Source: Robertmurraya_A mangrovi (GTDB lineage Bacteria > Bacillota > Bacilli > Bacillales > Cytobacillaceae). From it: DNA of 64,000 nucleotides. The stretch lies in NCBI RefSeq assembly GCF_034427655.1, contig NZ_JAXOFX010000018.1:21262-85261 (forward strand), in the 5' to 3' direction. The notes beneath the pieces were generated by a model. It was not told the DNA's origin and ran no database searches. It saw only the letters and a list, made by a program, of their open reading frames with translations. Both the position numbers and the translations under genes were made by a program. Position 1 is the first letter of the stretch. The number at the start of each line of letters is the position of its first letter. This document shows, one piece after another, positions 50,665-59,363 of the stretch.

Positions 50665-51720
50665 ATGTCTCAAAGTTCGTATATCGGCTATGTCGGTACA
50701 TATACCAAAGGTGAAAGTGATGGGATTTATTCTTTCACTTTAGATAAAGAGCAAGCAACAATTAAAAATGTAAAACTAGCAGCTACAATTGACAACCCTA
50801 CCTACTTAACCATCAGTGAAGACAATCAATCTTTATATTCGGTTGTTAAAGAAGGTGAGTCAGGCGGAGTCGCAGCGTTTTCTCTAAAGAGTGCAACGGG
50901 AGAACTCCAGAAGTTAAATCAGCAAGTGTTAGAAGGGGCACCACCTTGCCATGTTAGTGTTGGAATTGCTAACCGAAATGTGTTTTCTGCAAATTACCAT
51001 AAAGGAACAGTAGAATCCTATTTGGTCAGTGAAGATGGAACCATTAATCTTCCTTCCTCCATTGTCTATCACCATGGCTCTGGCCCAGATGAAAGACAAG
51101 AGAAACCACATACCCATTATGCAGCATTTACACCTGATGAAAAATATGTCGTGGCTGTTGATTTAGGGACTGATCAAGTTATATCTTATAGCCTTAATGA
51201 AGGAAACCTTGTAGAAAAAAGTATATTTACAGTAAAACCTGGAAGTGGTCCTAGACACTTAGTTTTCCATCCCTTAAATCAGTCACTTGCTTATTTAATG
51301 ACAGAATTTAGCTCTGAGGTAGTTGTGTTAAAGTACCACTCAGAGGATGGACATTTTACGGAGATTCAAACGATTTCTACACTTCCAACCGATTTTACTG
51401 AAAATAACCAAGGAAGTGCAATCCATCTATCTTCTGATGGACGATTTGTTTATGCTGCTAATCGTGGACATGATAGCATTGCTGTATTTTCTGTGAATGC
51501 TGACAATGGAACCCTTACTTTTATTGAGCATACCTCTACTTACGGCAACTGGCCGAGGGACTTTGTATTAGACCCTTCCGAAGACTTCCTAGTTGCGACA
51601 AATCAAAACTCCAGCAACCTTGTCCTTTACTCTCGAAACAAGGAAACTGGATTACTTACAATGTTACAGTCTGATGTAAAAGTACCAGACCCTGTTTGTG
51701 TTAAATTTATTAAGATTTAA
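50665..51720 (+). CDS. Lactonase-family seven-bladed propeller (6-phosphogluconolactonase type)
   Basis: A 351-residue propeller protein of the YkgB/Pgl lactonase family. ATG 50665 is set by AGGAGGA eight bases upstream; the longer frame starts in the leader. Repeated blade motifs include YIGYVGTYTKGESDGIYSF, GPRHLVFHP, GSAIHLSSDGRFVYAANRGHDSIAVFSV and GNWPRDFVLDPSEDFLVATNQNS (each read in pieces). If it is a true Pgl it hydrolyses 6-phosphogluconolactone in the oxidative pentose-phosphate route; other family members act on different lactones. It is monocistronic. Confidence 0.85.
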   Translation: MSQSSYIGYVGTYTKGESDGIYSFTLDKEQATIKNVKLAATIDNPTYLTISEDNQSLYSVVKEGESGGVAAFSLKSATGELQKLNQQVLEGAPPCHVSVGIANRNVFSANYHKGTVESYLVSEDGTINLPSSIVYHHGSGPDERQEKPHTHYAAFTPDEKYVVAVDLGTDQVISYSLNEGNLVEKSIFTVKPGSGPRHLVFHPLNQSLAYLMTEFSSEVVVLKYHSEDGHFTEIQTISTLPTDFTENNQGSAIHLSSDGRFVYAANRGHDSIAVFSVNADNGTLTFIEHTSTYGNWPRDFVLDPSEDFLVATNQNSSNLVLYSRNKETGLLTMLQSDVKVPDPVCVKFIKI

Positions 51721-51740
51721 CGATTAATAAGCCTCGGATG

Positions 51741-52184
51741 TTAAGCTCCAAGGCTTTTATTATTTTTTAACAAGTGGATCACAATAGCTATAAAAATGGA
51801 TAGAGTGGTAAACATGAGAAAGGTATTAATATTAAAGTATTGATTATTCACATGAATAGACATAAAACTCGTAATCTGATTAATGTATTCCCAATCAGTG
51901 AAGCCGAAGTTTTGTTTATAAACTTCCGCTAGAAAATCTCGATAATTACGAAAACTAATCGTTTGGTAGAGTGTTCCCCCAATTATATGTAAAAGGATTA
52001 CTAGTAGCCCTAGTTTCATGTGTTTGGGTTTAAACATATATGAATTTAGTATTTGTATCCACAAATACACACTATAACAAAATAAAAATACTAGCCCTAT
52101 CAAGATAATTATGGCAGGATTCCCATTTCCAGAAGACTGTCCTGCGTTTGGAGTCATGAAATTGCAAAACCAAAAAAGTAACAT
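51741..52184 (-). CDS. Small integral membrane protein of unknown function
   Basis: A 147-residue protein with about three membrane helices (about 24-46, 57-75 and 122-142) and an extracellular loop rich in aromatic residues (ISFRNYRDFLAEVYKQNFGFTDWEYINQITSF, in pieces). I do not recognise the family. GGGGATAGGG precedes ATG 52184. It converges on the lactonase gene and stands apart from the siderophore operon behind tandem terminators. Confidence 0.6.
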   Translation of the reverse strand: MLLFWFCNFMTPNAGQSSGNGNPAIIILIGLVFLFCYSVYLWIQILNSYMFKPKHMKLGLLVILLHIIGGTLYQTISFRNYRDFLAEVYKQNFGFTDWEYINQITSFMSIHVNNQYFNINTFLMFTTLSIFIAIVIHLLKNNKSLGA

Positions 52185-52327
52185 CCCTATCCCCTTGACT
52201 GCTAATAGTAGAAGCTTATGTTTAGTGATAATTAGTCCCCCTTAGAGTTAGGTTAAAATTTTACAAACGCTGTAAAAAGTACTTAATGTAATATTCGAAA
52301 TGAAAGATCGATAAACCTTTTTGACAG

Positions 52328-52397
52328 AAAAAAAAGAGCTGTAAAAATCAGCTCTATAAATAAAACTACCTGTCATGATCTTCAAACAGGTAGTTTT
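52328..52397 (-). terminator. Tandem terminators after the siderophore ABC operon
   Basis: Two hairpins in series: AAAACTACCTGT/ACAGGTAGTTTT (52362-52397), then AGAGCTG/CAGCTCT (52335-52355). The second is followed by eight T on the minus strand. The remaining part of the 226-bp gap (52185-52327) shows no gene. Confidence 0.85.
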
Positions 52398-52410
52398 CAT
52401 AATAGTTCGT

Positions 52411-53379
52411 TTACTCTAGACCTTTTTCAATTTCCTTAACCATTTCAGCTACAGAAATTAATCCGCCACCTGATAAGTACCAGAAATCTGGGCTTAAGTA
52501 TACAATATTGTCATTTTTGAATGCTTTTGTATTTTTCACTAAGTCATTTTCAATCGTTTGTTGACCTGAAGACTGACCGCCTACAGCTGCTCCTCTATCA
52601 ATTACAAATAGATAATCTGGATCTTTTTCTACAATATACTCAAAAGATACCGTTTGACCGTGTTGTGATACTTCAATTTTTTCATCTGCTGCAGCTACAC
52701 CAAATACATCATGAATGACACCAAAACGAGAAGCTGGTCCATATGCACTTAGGTTTCCTTCATTAGCTAAAATAATTAAACCATTCTTACCACTAGCAGT
52801 GGCTTTCTCTTTTAAAGCGTTGATTTGTGTTTCTACACTAGCAAGCTCAGTTTCTACTTCTTCTTCTTTACCAAAGATTTGACCTAGTGTTTTTGTGTTT
52901 TCAGTAAAAGAATCCATATATTTCGATGCATCTAGACCCATAAAGATCGTTGGTCCAATTTTGCTTAACTCTTCATATGCCTCTTGTTGTCTTCCAGAGA
53001 TGATGATTAAGTCAGGTGATAACTCACTTATTTTTTCAAAATCTGGCTCTTTTAAGCCTCCAACATTCTCATATTTAGAATCTGCATATTTTGATAAATA
53101 TGTAGGAATATTCATTTGAGGAACACCAGTAACTTCTACACCAAGCTTATCTAAAGTGTCTAAAACTCCAAAATCAAATACAACCACTTTCTCTGGGTTT
53201 TGCTTAACAACGGTTTCACCTAATTGGTGCTTAATTGTAATTTCTTCTACCTTTGACTCTTCCGTTTTTGTTTCACTACCAGTTGAACCGCTAGTTTTTT
53301 CACTTGAACTATCTGAACCACATGCTGCAGTAATGATAGTTAATATAGCAATAATGCAAAATAACATTATTTTTTTCAT
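52411..53379 (-). CDS. yclQ: Siderophore-binding lipoprotein (YclQ/FpbQ-like)
   Basis: A 322-residue binding protein for ferric siderophore. ATG 53379 is set by GAGGTG six bases upstream. The signal peptide ends with lipobox TAAC, and a Ser/Thr/Glu-rich linker follows. The fold is the periplasmic-binding type 2 (helical backbone): KVVVFDFGVLDTLDKLGV, PDFEKISELSPDLIIISGRQQ, and the closing LSPDFWYLSGGGLISVAEMVKEI. The set of four genes in this order matches B. subtilis yclNOPQ, the petrobactin/catecholate importer. Spacing to the ATPase gene is 125 bp. Confidence 0.88.
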   Translation of the reverse strand: MKKIMLFCIIAILTIITAACGSDSSSEKTSGSTGSETKTEESKVEEITIKHQLGETVVKQNPEKVVVFDFGVLDTLDKLGVEVTGVPQMNIPTYLSKYADSKYENVGGLKEPDFEKISELSPDLIIISGRQQEAYEELSKIGPTIFMGLDASKYMDSFTENTKTLGQIFGKEEEVETELASVETQINALKEKATASGKNGLIILANEGNLSAYGPASRFGVIHDVFGVAAADEKIEVSQHGQTVSFEYIVEKDPDYLFVIDRGAAVGGQSSGQQTIENDLVKNTKAFKNDNIVYLSPDFWYLSGGGLISVAEMVKEIEKGLE

Positions 53380-53504
53380 TTTATACACCTCTATCATTTA
53401 TTTATATTTATATTGATGGCATTATTCAGTAGAGATATCTATTTCAGGGCCCTAATTGAAATATCAAAACTCTCCTAGTTTAGGCCGTCAATGAAATACC
53501 AAGA

Positions 53505-54263
53505 TCAAGAATAGAAAATACACACTTTCTTACAATTAAACTCTTCAATTTGAATGTCCATCCCATACACTTCTTTTAAAGTTGGGCTGTTAATAATACT
53601 CTCTGTACTACCTTCTTTCACTACTTTTCCATCTTTTAAAGCTACAATATAGTCAGAGTATGATGAGGCAAAATTGATATCGTGTAAAACAATAACCACT
53701 GTTTTCCCCAACTCATCACATAGCCTTCTAAGTACCTTCATAATTTGAACCGAATGTTTCATATCCAAATTATTTAGAGGTTCATCTAATAGGATATATT
53801 CTGTGTTTTGAGCAATAACCATTGCGATATAAGCTCTTTGCTTTTGACCACCACTTAATTGATCAAGAAATTTATCTTGCATCTCAGTCAATTCCATATA
53901 ATCAATAGCTTCTTCTATATGCTTTTTATCTTCTTTTGTCAGTCTTCCTTGTGAATATGGAAATCTACCAAAAGAAACTAATTCCTTAACCGTTAAACGC
54001 AAATTAATATGATTAGATTGTTTTAATATTGAGATTTTTTTAGCTAAGTCATTACTTTTCCACTTGCCAATCTCTTGGCCATCAATTAATACTTCACCCG
54101 TTTCCCTAGCAATCAGGCGACTAACGATTGAAAGGAGTGTACTTTTACCAGCCCCATTCGGACCGATAAAAGAAGTAATTTTACCCTTAGTAATTTTCAA
54201 AGAAACATCTTCAACAACCATTTTGTTACCATATTTTTTTGAAATATTTCTCACTTCTACCAT
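53505..54263 (-). CDS. yclP: Siderophore ABC transporter ATPase (YclP-like)
   Basis: A 252-residue ATP-binding subunit. Walker A is GPNGAGKSTLLS, signature motif LSGGQKQRAYIAMV, Walker B YILLDEPLNNLD, H-loop VVIVLHDINFAS. It powers import of ferric siderophore from the cell exterior through YclN/YclO. It starts at ATG 54263 behind AAAGGAGAG and overlaps the upstream permease gene by 7 bp. Confidence 0.93.
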   Translation of the reverse strand: MVEVRNISKKYGNKMVVEDVSLKITKGKITSFIGPNGAGKSTLLSIVSRLIARETGEVLIDGQEIGKWKSNDLAKKISILKQSNHINLRLTVKELVSFGRFPYSQGRLTKEDKKHIEEAIDYMELTEMQDKFLDQLSGGQKQRAYIAMVIAQNTEYILLDEPLNNLDMKHSVQIMKVLRRLCDELGKTVVIVLHDINFASSYSDYIVALKDGKVVKEGSTESIINSPTLKEVYGMDIQIEEFNCKKVCIFYS

Positions 54264-55207
54264 GATTTACTCTCCTTTAACAATAGGAATATGAAGTATA
54301 AGCCACCGACAAAGTTAACAATAACGCTTAAAGTTGTTGAGAAGGTAAACACTCTTTCAACGATTAGTTGCCCTCCTACTAAGGCTACAATGCTAATTAA
54401 AATGGAACCTGTTATGAGCAACGAATGTTTATATGTTTTTAGAAATTGATAAGCAACATTAGCTACTAATAAGCCTAAAAATGTAATTGGACCTACTAAT
54501 GCGGTTGATACAGAAACAAGAATGGCAATCACGACTAATAGCCTTTTGACGATGTAATCATAGTCAACCCCTAGATTAATCGCTTGTTCTTTACCAAGAG
54601 CCAATACATCTAGATATTTTAAAAATTGAAAGCTATAGATAGTTGCTAAAATCACTGTCCCTGTTGCAATCATTAATACATCCGTGTTTACATTATTGAA
54701 ACTTGCAAACATTCGGTCTTGAACTATTTGAAACTCGTTGGGATCAATCAATACTTGTAGAAAAGTAGAGATACTTCCAAAAAAAGTCCCAAAGATGATT
54801 CCTACTAATAATAGAAAGTAAATATTATTTCCTTCCCTCTTAAAGAGAAGTCGATACAGTACACCGGCGAATATTACCATTAATAAAACAGAAATCATAA
54901 AGTTCACATTTTTGTTCATAACGGTTAAGCTAGTTGAACCCAAAACGAAAATGAGAAAAGTTTGTATCAATAAGTAAAGAGAATCTAAACCAATAATACT
55001 TGGTGTTAAAATTCGGTTGTTTGTAACTGTCTGGAAGATTACTGTAGAAAAAGCAATTACCGCTCCAGTTAAAACGATTGCAAATATTTTCTTTCCTCTT
55101 CTAGGTAGCACGTAATCCCAGTTAGAACCTAAATCTATAAAAAGGAATGCCAGTACCAATAGGATAGCTAATAAACTTAAGGAAATTATTTTTAATTTAT
55201 TACTCAT
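54257..55207 (-). CDS. yclO: Siderophore ABC transporter permease 2 (YclO-like)
   Basis: A 316-residue FecCD-family permease with about nine to ten membrane helices. FecCD motifs include VIFQTVTNNRILTPSIIGLDSLY, LGKEQAINLGVDYDY (the ATPase-contact loop) and TALVGPITFLGLLVANVAYQF. It forms the heterodimeric channel with YclN. It overlaps the YclN gene by 8 bp and the YclP gene by 7 bp, so the three are translationally coupled. Confidence 0.93.
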   Translation of the reverse strand: MSNKLKIISLSLLAILLVLAFLFIDLGSNWDYVLPRRGKKIFAIVLTGAVIAFSTVIFQTVTNNRILTPSIIGLDSLYLLIQTFLIFVLGSTSLTVMNKNVNFMISVLLMVIFAGVLYRLLFKREGNNIYFLLLVGIIFGTFFGSISTFLQVLIDPNEFQIVQDRMFASFNNVNTDVLMIATGTVILATIYSFQFLKYLDVLALGKEQAINLGVDYDYIVKRLLVVIAILVSVSTALVGPITFLGLLVANVAYQFLKTYKHSLLITGSILISIVALVGGQLIVERVFTFSTTLSVIVNFVGGLYFIFLLLKESKSW

Positions 55208-56150
55208 ATGCCTTTCTCCTCATGATTAAGTAAAGAAATATACCGCTTCCAATTACTCCTACGGTTAATCCAATTGGAATCTCGTAAGGATAGATAATGA
55301 CTCGACCGAAAATATCGCAAAACAGTACGAATACAGCTCCTAACAAAGCAGTATGAGAAAGGCTATTTCTCAAGTGATCACCACGATACATCGTGACAAT
55401 ATTCGGAATGATTAGGCCTAGGAACGGTATCATTCCTACCGTTAACACAACTACTGTTGTAACTAAGGCAACAATGACTAATCCAATATTCACTACCTGC
55501 TGATGATTAAGTCCTAAATTTTTCGAAAACTCTTCTCCCATTCCGGCAATCGTAAATTTGTCGGCATAGAAATAGGCGATTAAAACGAGCGGTATACTTA
55601 AGTATAAGAGCTCATATCTACCTTGAATCATCATAGAAAAGTTCCCTTGTAACCAAGAAGACATATTCTGAATGAGGTCATTTTTATAAGCAAAAAAAGT
55701 AGTTGCTGAACCAACAATATTACCAAACATGAGTCCTACTATCGGAATAAAGATAGCATCTCTATATTTAATCCGGTCTAGTATTTTCATAAAAATGAAG
55801 GTTCCTAGAAGTGCGAAGACGAATGCAACCAACATTTTTTGAATAGGACTTGCTGAGGCAAACAGCATTAAGGATACTAAAATTCCAAATCTGGCAGAAT
55901 CCATCGTACCTGCTGTAGTTGGAGAAACAAACTTGTTTCTCGTTAGCTGTTGCATAATCAATCCACAAATACTCATACTTATTCCTGCAATGATGATACT
56001 CATTAACCTTGGAAATCTACTAATTAATAAAATTTCTAATTGTTCTTCACTTAATTGAAATAAATCAAAAGGAGTAATATCTTTAACTCCGATAAAGAGT
56101 GAAGTAATCGATAATAAAATTAGTGCTATTAGCAAGTAACGTTTTTTCAT
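55200..56150 (-). CDS. yclN: Siderophore ABC transporter permease 1 (YclN-like)
   Basis: A 316-residue FecCD-family permease. I start it at ATG 56150 (MKKRYLLIALIL, matching YclN's N-terminus); the longer open frame runs back into the Fur boxes and is implausible. Motifs: SRFPRLMSIIIAGISMSICGLIMQQLTRNKFVSPTTAGTMDSARFG (in pieces), GMGEEFSKNLGLNHQQV and GMIPFLGLIIPNIV. It heads the operon under the Fur-box promoter. Confidence 0.93.
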   Translation of the reverse strand: MKKRYLLIALILLSITSLFIGVKDITPFDLFQLSEEQLEILLISRFPRLMSIIIAGISMSICGLIMQQLTRNKFVSPTTAGTMDSARFGILVSLMLFASASPIQKMLVAFVFALLGTFIFMKILDRIKYRDAIFIPIVGLMFGNIVGSATTFFAYKNDLIQNMSSWLQGNFSMMIQGRYELLYLSIPLVLIAYFYADKFTIAGMGEEFSKNLGLNHQQVVNIGLVIVALVTTVVVLTVGMIPFLGLIIPNIVTMYRGDHLRNSLSHTALLGAVFVLFCDIFGRVIIYPYEIPIGLTVGVIGSGIFLYLIMRRKAYE

Positions 56151-56189
56151 TTTTAGTAACCCTGCCTCTTTATTCACAGAAGGAATGCA

Positions 56190-56256
56190 ATAGATAATCA
56201 TTCTCATTTGAAAACAAAAAAAATTACCTCTGTAACCAAAGAGAATCATTATCATT
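56190..56256. promoter_or_regulatory. Two additional Fur-box-like sites in the yclN leader
   Basis: GATAATCATTCTCATTTG (about 56193-56210) and GAGAATCATTATCATT (56241-56256) each match the GATAATGATTATCATTATC consensus well. They sit in the transcribed leader downstream of the main promoter box. Confidence 0.6.
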
Positions 56257-56293
56257 TAAATCCAAAAAAAATTTCATACCTTCTATAATTAAT

Positions 56294-56323
56294 ATGATAA
56301 TGATATTCATTATCATTTGTCAA
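56294..56323 (-). promoter_or_regulatory. Iron-regulated promoter with overlapping Fur box
   Basis: On the minus strand TTGACA (56323-56318), an 18-bp spacer and TATCAT (56299-56294). The palindrome TGATAATGA-TAT-TCATTATCA (56295-56315) fills the space between the boxes, so Fur binding would block polymerase when iron is plentiful. Confidence 0.8.
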
Positions 56324-56396
56324 CAGTATTTGTTAAATTATTTAATATTTTTTAATAATGATATTGTTTAAACAAGTATACGTTTACACAAGAAAA

Positions 56397-56840
56397 CTAT
56401 TTCAAGTTTTCTCGTATTTGATCTAAAATGGCTAGTGTACGCTCTAGGTCTTGCTTACTTATACCAAATGAAGCTTCATCGATTGTCTTAAGGGCTAAAT
56501 TTTCTAAGCCTAATTGAATCCTTTTTCCCTCTTCAGTTAAATAAATTAAGTTAATTCTTCGGTCCGTTTGATGAGGGCGGCGCATAACTAGCCCCCGCTT
56601 AATTAAATTATCAATTAGCCTCGAAACACTTGCTTGGTCTCTCTCGTTGATTTGTGCTAAGTGGTTCTGAGTTTGGCCATCCTGCTCGTAAAGCCGGCTT
56701 AAAATCTGCCACTGTTCATAGGTCACATTGAAATCGTTTTCTTTAAAATTTTGATTAAGCCTATTTGACATTAAACGTGAAGCATGGAAAAGTTTATATC
56801 CTAGAGATTCATCTAACTGATACTTGTTAAAACTCATCAT
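56397..56840 (-). CDS. MarR-family transcriptional regulator
   Basis: A 147-residue winged-helix repressor. MarR landmarks: NVTYEQWQILSRLYEQDGQTQNHLAQINERDQASVSRLIDNLIKRGLVMRR (in pieces: recognition helix QASVSRLIDNL) and the wing DRRINLIYLTEEG. It lacks an obvious redox cysteine pair, so a small-molecule ligand is more likely than oxidation sensing. AAGGAGAAA precedes ATG 56840. A perfect 10-bp inverted repeat overlaps its -35 box and suggests autoregulation. It reads away from the V4R-STAS gene and toward the siderophore operon. Confidence 0.88.
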   Translation of the reverse strand: MMSFNKYQLDESLGYKLFHASRLMSNRLNQNFKENDFNVTYEQWQILSRLYEQDGQTQNHLAQINERDQASVSRLIDNLIKRGLVMRRPHQTDRRINLIYLTEEGKRIQLGLENLALKTIDEASFGISKQDLERTLAILDQIRENLK

Positions 56841-56869
56841 TTTCTCCTTAAACTTAACTGTCCTACTTT

Positions 56870-56905
56870 ATATTATTTTAATATACTTGTTCATGCAAGT
56901 ATATT
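56870..56905 (-). promoter_or_regulatory. marR-type promoter with 10-bp inverted-repeat operator
   Basis: On the minus strand TTGCAT (56898-56893), 17 bp, TAATAT (56875-56870). AATATACTTG (56880-56889), spacer TTCATG, CAAGTATATT (56896-56905) form a perfect 26-bp operator that covers the -35 box, the usual layout for MarR autorepression. Confidence 0.65.
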
Positions 56906-57131
56906 TTTGTGCACATTTTTAGTCTATTCGTTTAATAAAAGTTCATGCATACCTAACTGTAAATAATCCTGCATAAACTACGTGTTTCTTGAAATATAAT
57001 CAAAGAGTAAAAATTTGTTAACATCATTTATAAAATTTAAGGGTTTAATTTAATTGTATTCAGGGTAAAGGTTATCTATTTAAGATTGATGATATATACA
57101 TACTATCAAGCTATGAAAGGTGATTTTACAT

Positions 57132-58160
57132 ATGAGTAACGAAAATACTTTAAATTCTAAAACGTGTATTGAAGGAATTAATTTTGAGTGGCAAATAGAA
57201 AATGGGAGATTTTTATTTGAAAAGGATGATGCCGTTTTATTCTGGATTTCCACAGCAATGAAGTCTTTTTTTGACACGTTAGAAGAAGTTGCTGGTCAGG
57301 ATGCATCAGATGTCGTTTTAGAAACAACGGGATTTAGACAAGGTTTGGTAGTTGGAACCTATTTTAAAAGTTTAAATAAAAGTCTATCAGAAATTGCTGA
57401 TAACCTAACACTTATCTATGGATCTGCCGGATGGGGTTATTTTACTATCACACAAATTGATAAGGAGACTACAACGGCAACATTAAGATTAAAAGATAGT
57501 TGGGAGTACAAAATAAATAGAGAACAAGAGAAAGAGAAATCCGGAAATTTTCTTCCTGGTCACTTCGCCGGCTTACTTACTGGACTATTTGAAACCAACA
57601 TGGGTTATAGGATTCTAAATGACCAATTGAACGGTCATGACTTTACTGAAATAGAGTTCTTTCCTTCAATTAAAACGGTAGAGAATAATATTCATGATTT
57701 AGCACGACGTAAGCAAGCTTTACAAATTCAACATCTGGAAGAAGCTGTTGAAAAAAGAACGAGAGAGCTAAATGAGTTAGTCAATGAACTCTCATCCCCT
57801 ATTATCCCTGTGCTAGATGGAATAGTCGTTGTTCCTTTACTGGGAAAATATGATGAAATTCGTTCAGAAGTGGTGATTCAAAAGACTTTAACCAATCTAC
57901 CAAAGCTACAAGTGGATTATCTTGTTTTAGACTTGACCGGCTTGAGTAAAAATATCTGCAGTTATACGGTTGAATTTCTGAATAAGCTTGCAAGCGCTGC
58001 ATCACTAATTGGTACAAAAACGATTCTTGTAGGTATTTCTCCTGAATTAGGAATTGCTATTTCATCTACCAATTTTGAGCTATCAAAATTTAATTGTTTT
58101 ACTAATTTACAGCACGGAATATACTATGCCTTGTCTCAGCAAGGTCGACAAATTCTATAA
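57132..58160 (+). CDS. V4R-like sensor domain fused to an RsbR-type STAS domain
   Basis: A 342-residue soluble protein. ATG 57132 follows AAAGGTGA; the GTG at 57120 overlaps that site. Residues about 20-190 resemble a V4R (4-vinyl-reductase) small-molecule domain: IYGSAGWGYFTI then LPGHFAGLLTGLFETNMGYRI and a closing DFTEIEFFPS; the cysteines of metal-binding V4R members are absent. A coiled helix follows (about 200-225, LEEAVEKRTRELNELVNEL). The C-terminal STAS domain (about 230-340) has DYLVLDLTGLS, where T is the stressosome phospho-site position. It may act as an RsbR paralogue feeding SigB-type stress signalling; no rsb genes are adjacent. Confidence 0.7.
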   Translation: MSNENTLNSKTCIEGINFEWQIENGRFLFEKDDAVLFWISTAMKSFFDTLEEVAGQDASDVVLETTGFRQGLVVGTYFKSLNKSLSEIADNLTLIYGSAGWGYFTITQIDKETTTATLRLKDSWEYKINREQEKEKSGNFLPGHFAGLLTGLFETNMGYRILNDQLNGHDFTEIEFFPSIKTVENNIHDLARRKQALQIQHLEEAVEKRTRELNELVNELSSPIIPVLDGIVVVPLLGKYDEIRSEVVIQKTLTNLPKLQVDYLVLDLTGLSKNICSYTVEFLNKLASAASLIGTKTILVGISPELGIAISSTNFELSKFNCFTNLQHGIYYALSQQGRQIL

Positions 58161-58296
58161 TAAGCAAAAAAATTAATATTACCTAACTTTTATGAGAAAA
58201 TATTCTTGTTGCAAGTTATATCTGTATACTTTATCAATTAACCAGATATATTTGAGGACGACAATAGACTTTGTTTAATATTCAGGAGGAGTTAGT

Positions 58297-59127
58297 ATGC
58301 CAAACAGTTTGCAGGACACAACTACACTACATAATGGAGTAAAAATGCCTTGGTTTGGTCTTGGTGTATTTAAAGTCCAAGAAGGTGAAGAAGTGGTTGA
58401 ATCCGTAAAGGCTGCAATTAGAAATGGCTATAAAAGTATTGATACTGCAGCTGTTTACAAAAACGAAGAAGGTGTGGGCCAAGCGATTAAAGATTCTGGC
58501 GTTCCACGTGAAGAACTTTTCATTACAACTAAGGTTTGGAACTCTGACCAAGGCTATGAAAACACCCTTCAAGCTTTCGAAACTAGCTTAGAAAAACTAG
58601 GTTTAGATTATCTTGATTTATATTTAATTCATTGGCCAGTTGCTGGTAAGTATAAAGATACTTGGAAAGCTCTTGAAAAGCTTTATAAAGATGGACGTGT
58701 TAAAGCGATCGGAGTTAGTAATTTCCATGTTCATCATCTTGAAGATCTTTTAAGTATTGCTGAAATTAAACCAATGGTTAACCAAATCGAATACCATCCA
58801 CATCTTACTCAGAAAGAAGTACATGATTTCTGTAAGAAAGAAGGTATTCAGCTCGAGGCTTGGTCACCACTTAAACAGGGTGTATTATTGGATGAGCCTG
58901 TCATTGTTGAAATTGCTGAAAAGCATCAAAAGTCTCCAGCACAAATCATTTTACGTTGGGACCTTCAAAACGAAGTAGTAACCATCCCTAAATCAATTAA
59001 AGAAACTCGTATTATAGAAAATGCTGATATTTTTGATTTTGAGTTAACATCCGAAGATATGGAAAAAATTAGCTCACTGAATAAAAACGAGCGTATTGGA
59101 CCAGACCCTGATAATTTTAATTTTTAA
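58297..59127 (+). CDS. yvgN: Aldo/keto reductase, YvgN-like (glyoxal/methylglyoxal reductase)
   Basis: A 276-residue NADPH-dependent enzyme of the AKR5 branch. Catalytic tetrad: Asp and Tyr in SIDTAAVYKNEEGVG, Lys in ITTKVWNSD, His in DLYLIHWPV. Cofactor segments GVSNFHVHHL, NQIEYHPHL and IPKSIKETRI are conserved. Length and sequence match B. subtilis YvgN, which reduces methylglyoxal. GGAGGAG precedes the ATG. It is monocistronic with a terminator, and differs clearly from the YdhF-type enzyme at 11592. Confidence 0.88.
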   Translation: MPNSLQDTTTLHNGVKMPWFGLGVFKVQEGEEVVESVKAAIRNGYKSIDTAAVYKNEEGVGQAIKDSGVPREELFITTKVWNSDQGYENTLQAFETSLEKLGLDYLDLYLIHWPVAGKYKDTWKALEKLYKDGRVKAIGVSNFHVHHLEDLLSIAEIKPMVNQIEYHPHLTQKEVHDFCKKEGIQLEAWSPLKQGVLLDEPVIVEIAEKHQKSPAQIILRWDLQNEVVTIPKSIKETRIIENADIFDFELTSEDMEKISSLNKNERIGPDPDNFNF

Positions 59128-59137
59128 TAACAATAGT

Positions 59138-59172
59138 AAGAGGTTGCTAAAAAATTTAGCAACCTCTTTTAT
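59138..59172 (+). terminator. Intrinsic terminator after yvgN
   Basis: AAGAGGTTGCTAAA and TTTAGCAACCTCTT form a perfect 14-bp stem with a 3-nt loop and T-run. Confidence 0.9.
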
Positions 59173-59198
59173 TTACTTGATAAAATATATAGGTTCTC

Positions 59199-59363
59199 TG
59201 AAGTTAGACTACTGTCTAGCTCCAGCGCCCAGCGACTAGTGTACTTCGCTCCTCTCCCTACGATAAGTCAACATCGAATCGCTCACGCTCTTCGTGTTTC
59301 CTTTATCTCAGTCGAGGCGCTCCAGTCCATACGTCGCTAACCGGGGCGCTTCCGCTTTTCTTA
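59199..59363 (-). repeat. Dispersed intergenic repeat, family 1, copy 2 (inverted)
   Basis: About 165 bp, the reverse complement of the element at 12568-12730 with only scattered mismatches. It reaches exactly to the stop codon of the CNNM/CorC gene (59361-59363), so the element lies flush against a coding end. Confidence 0.85.
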
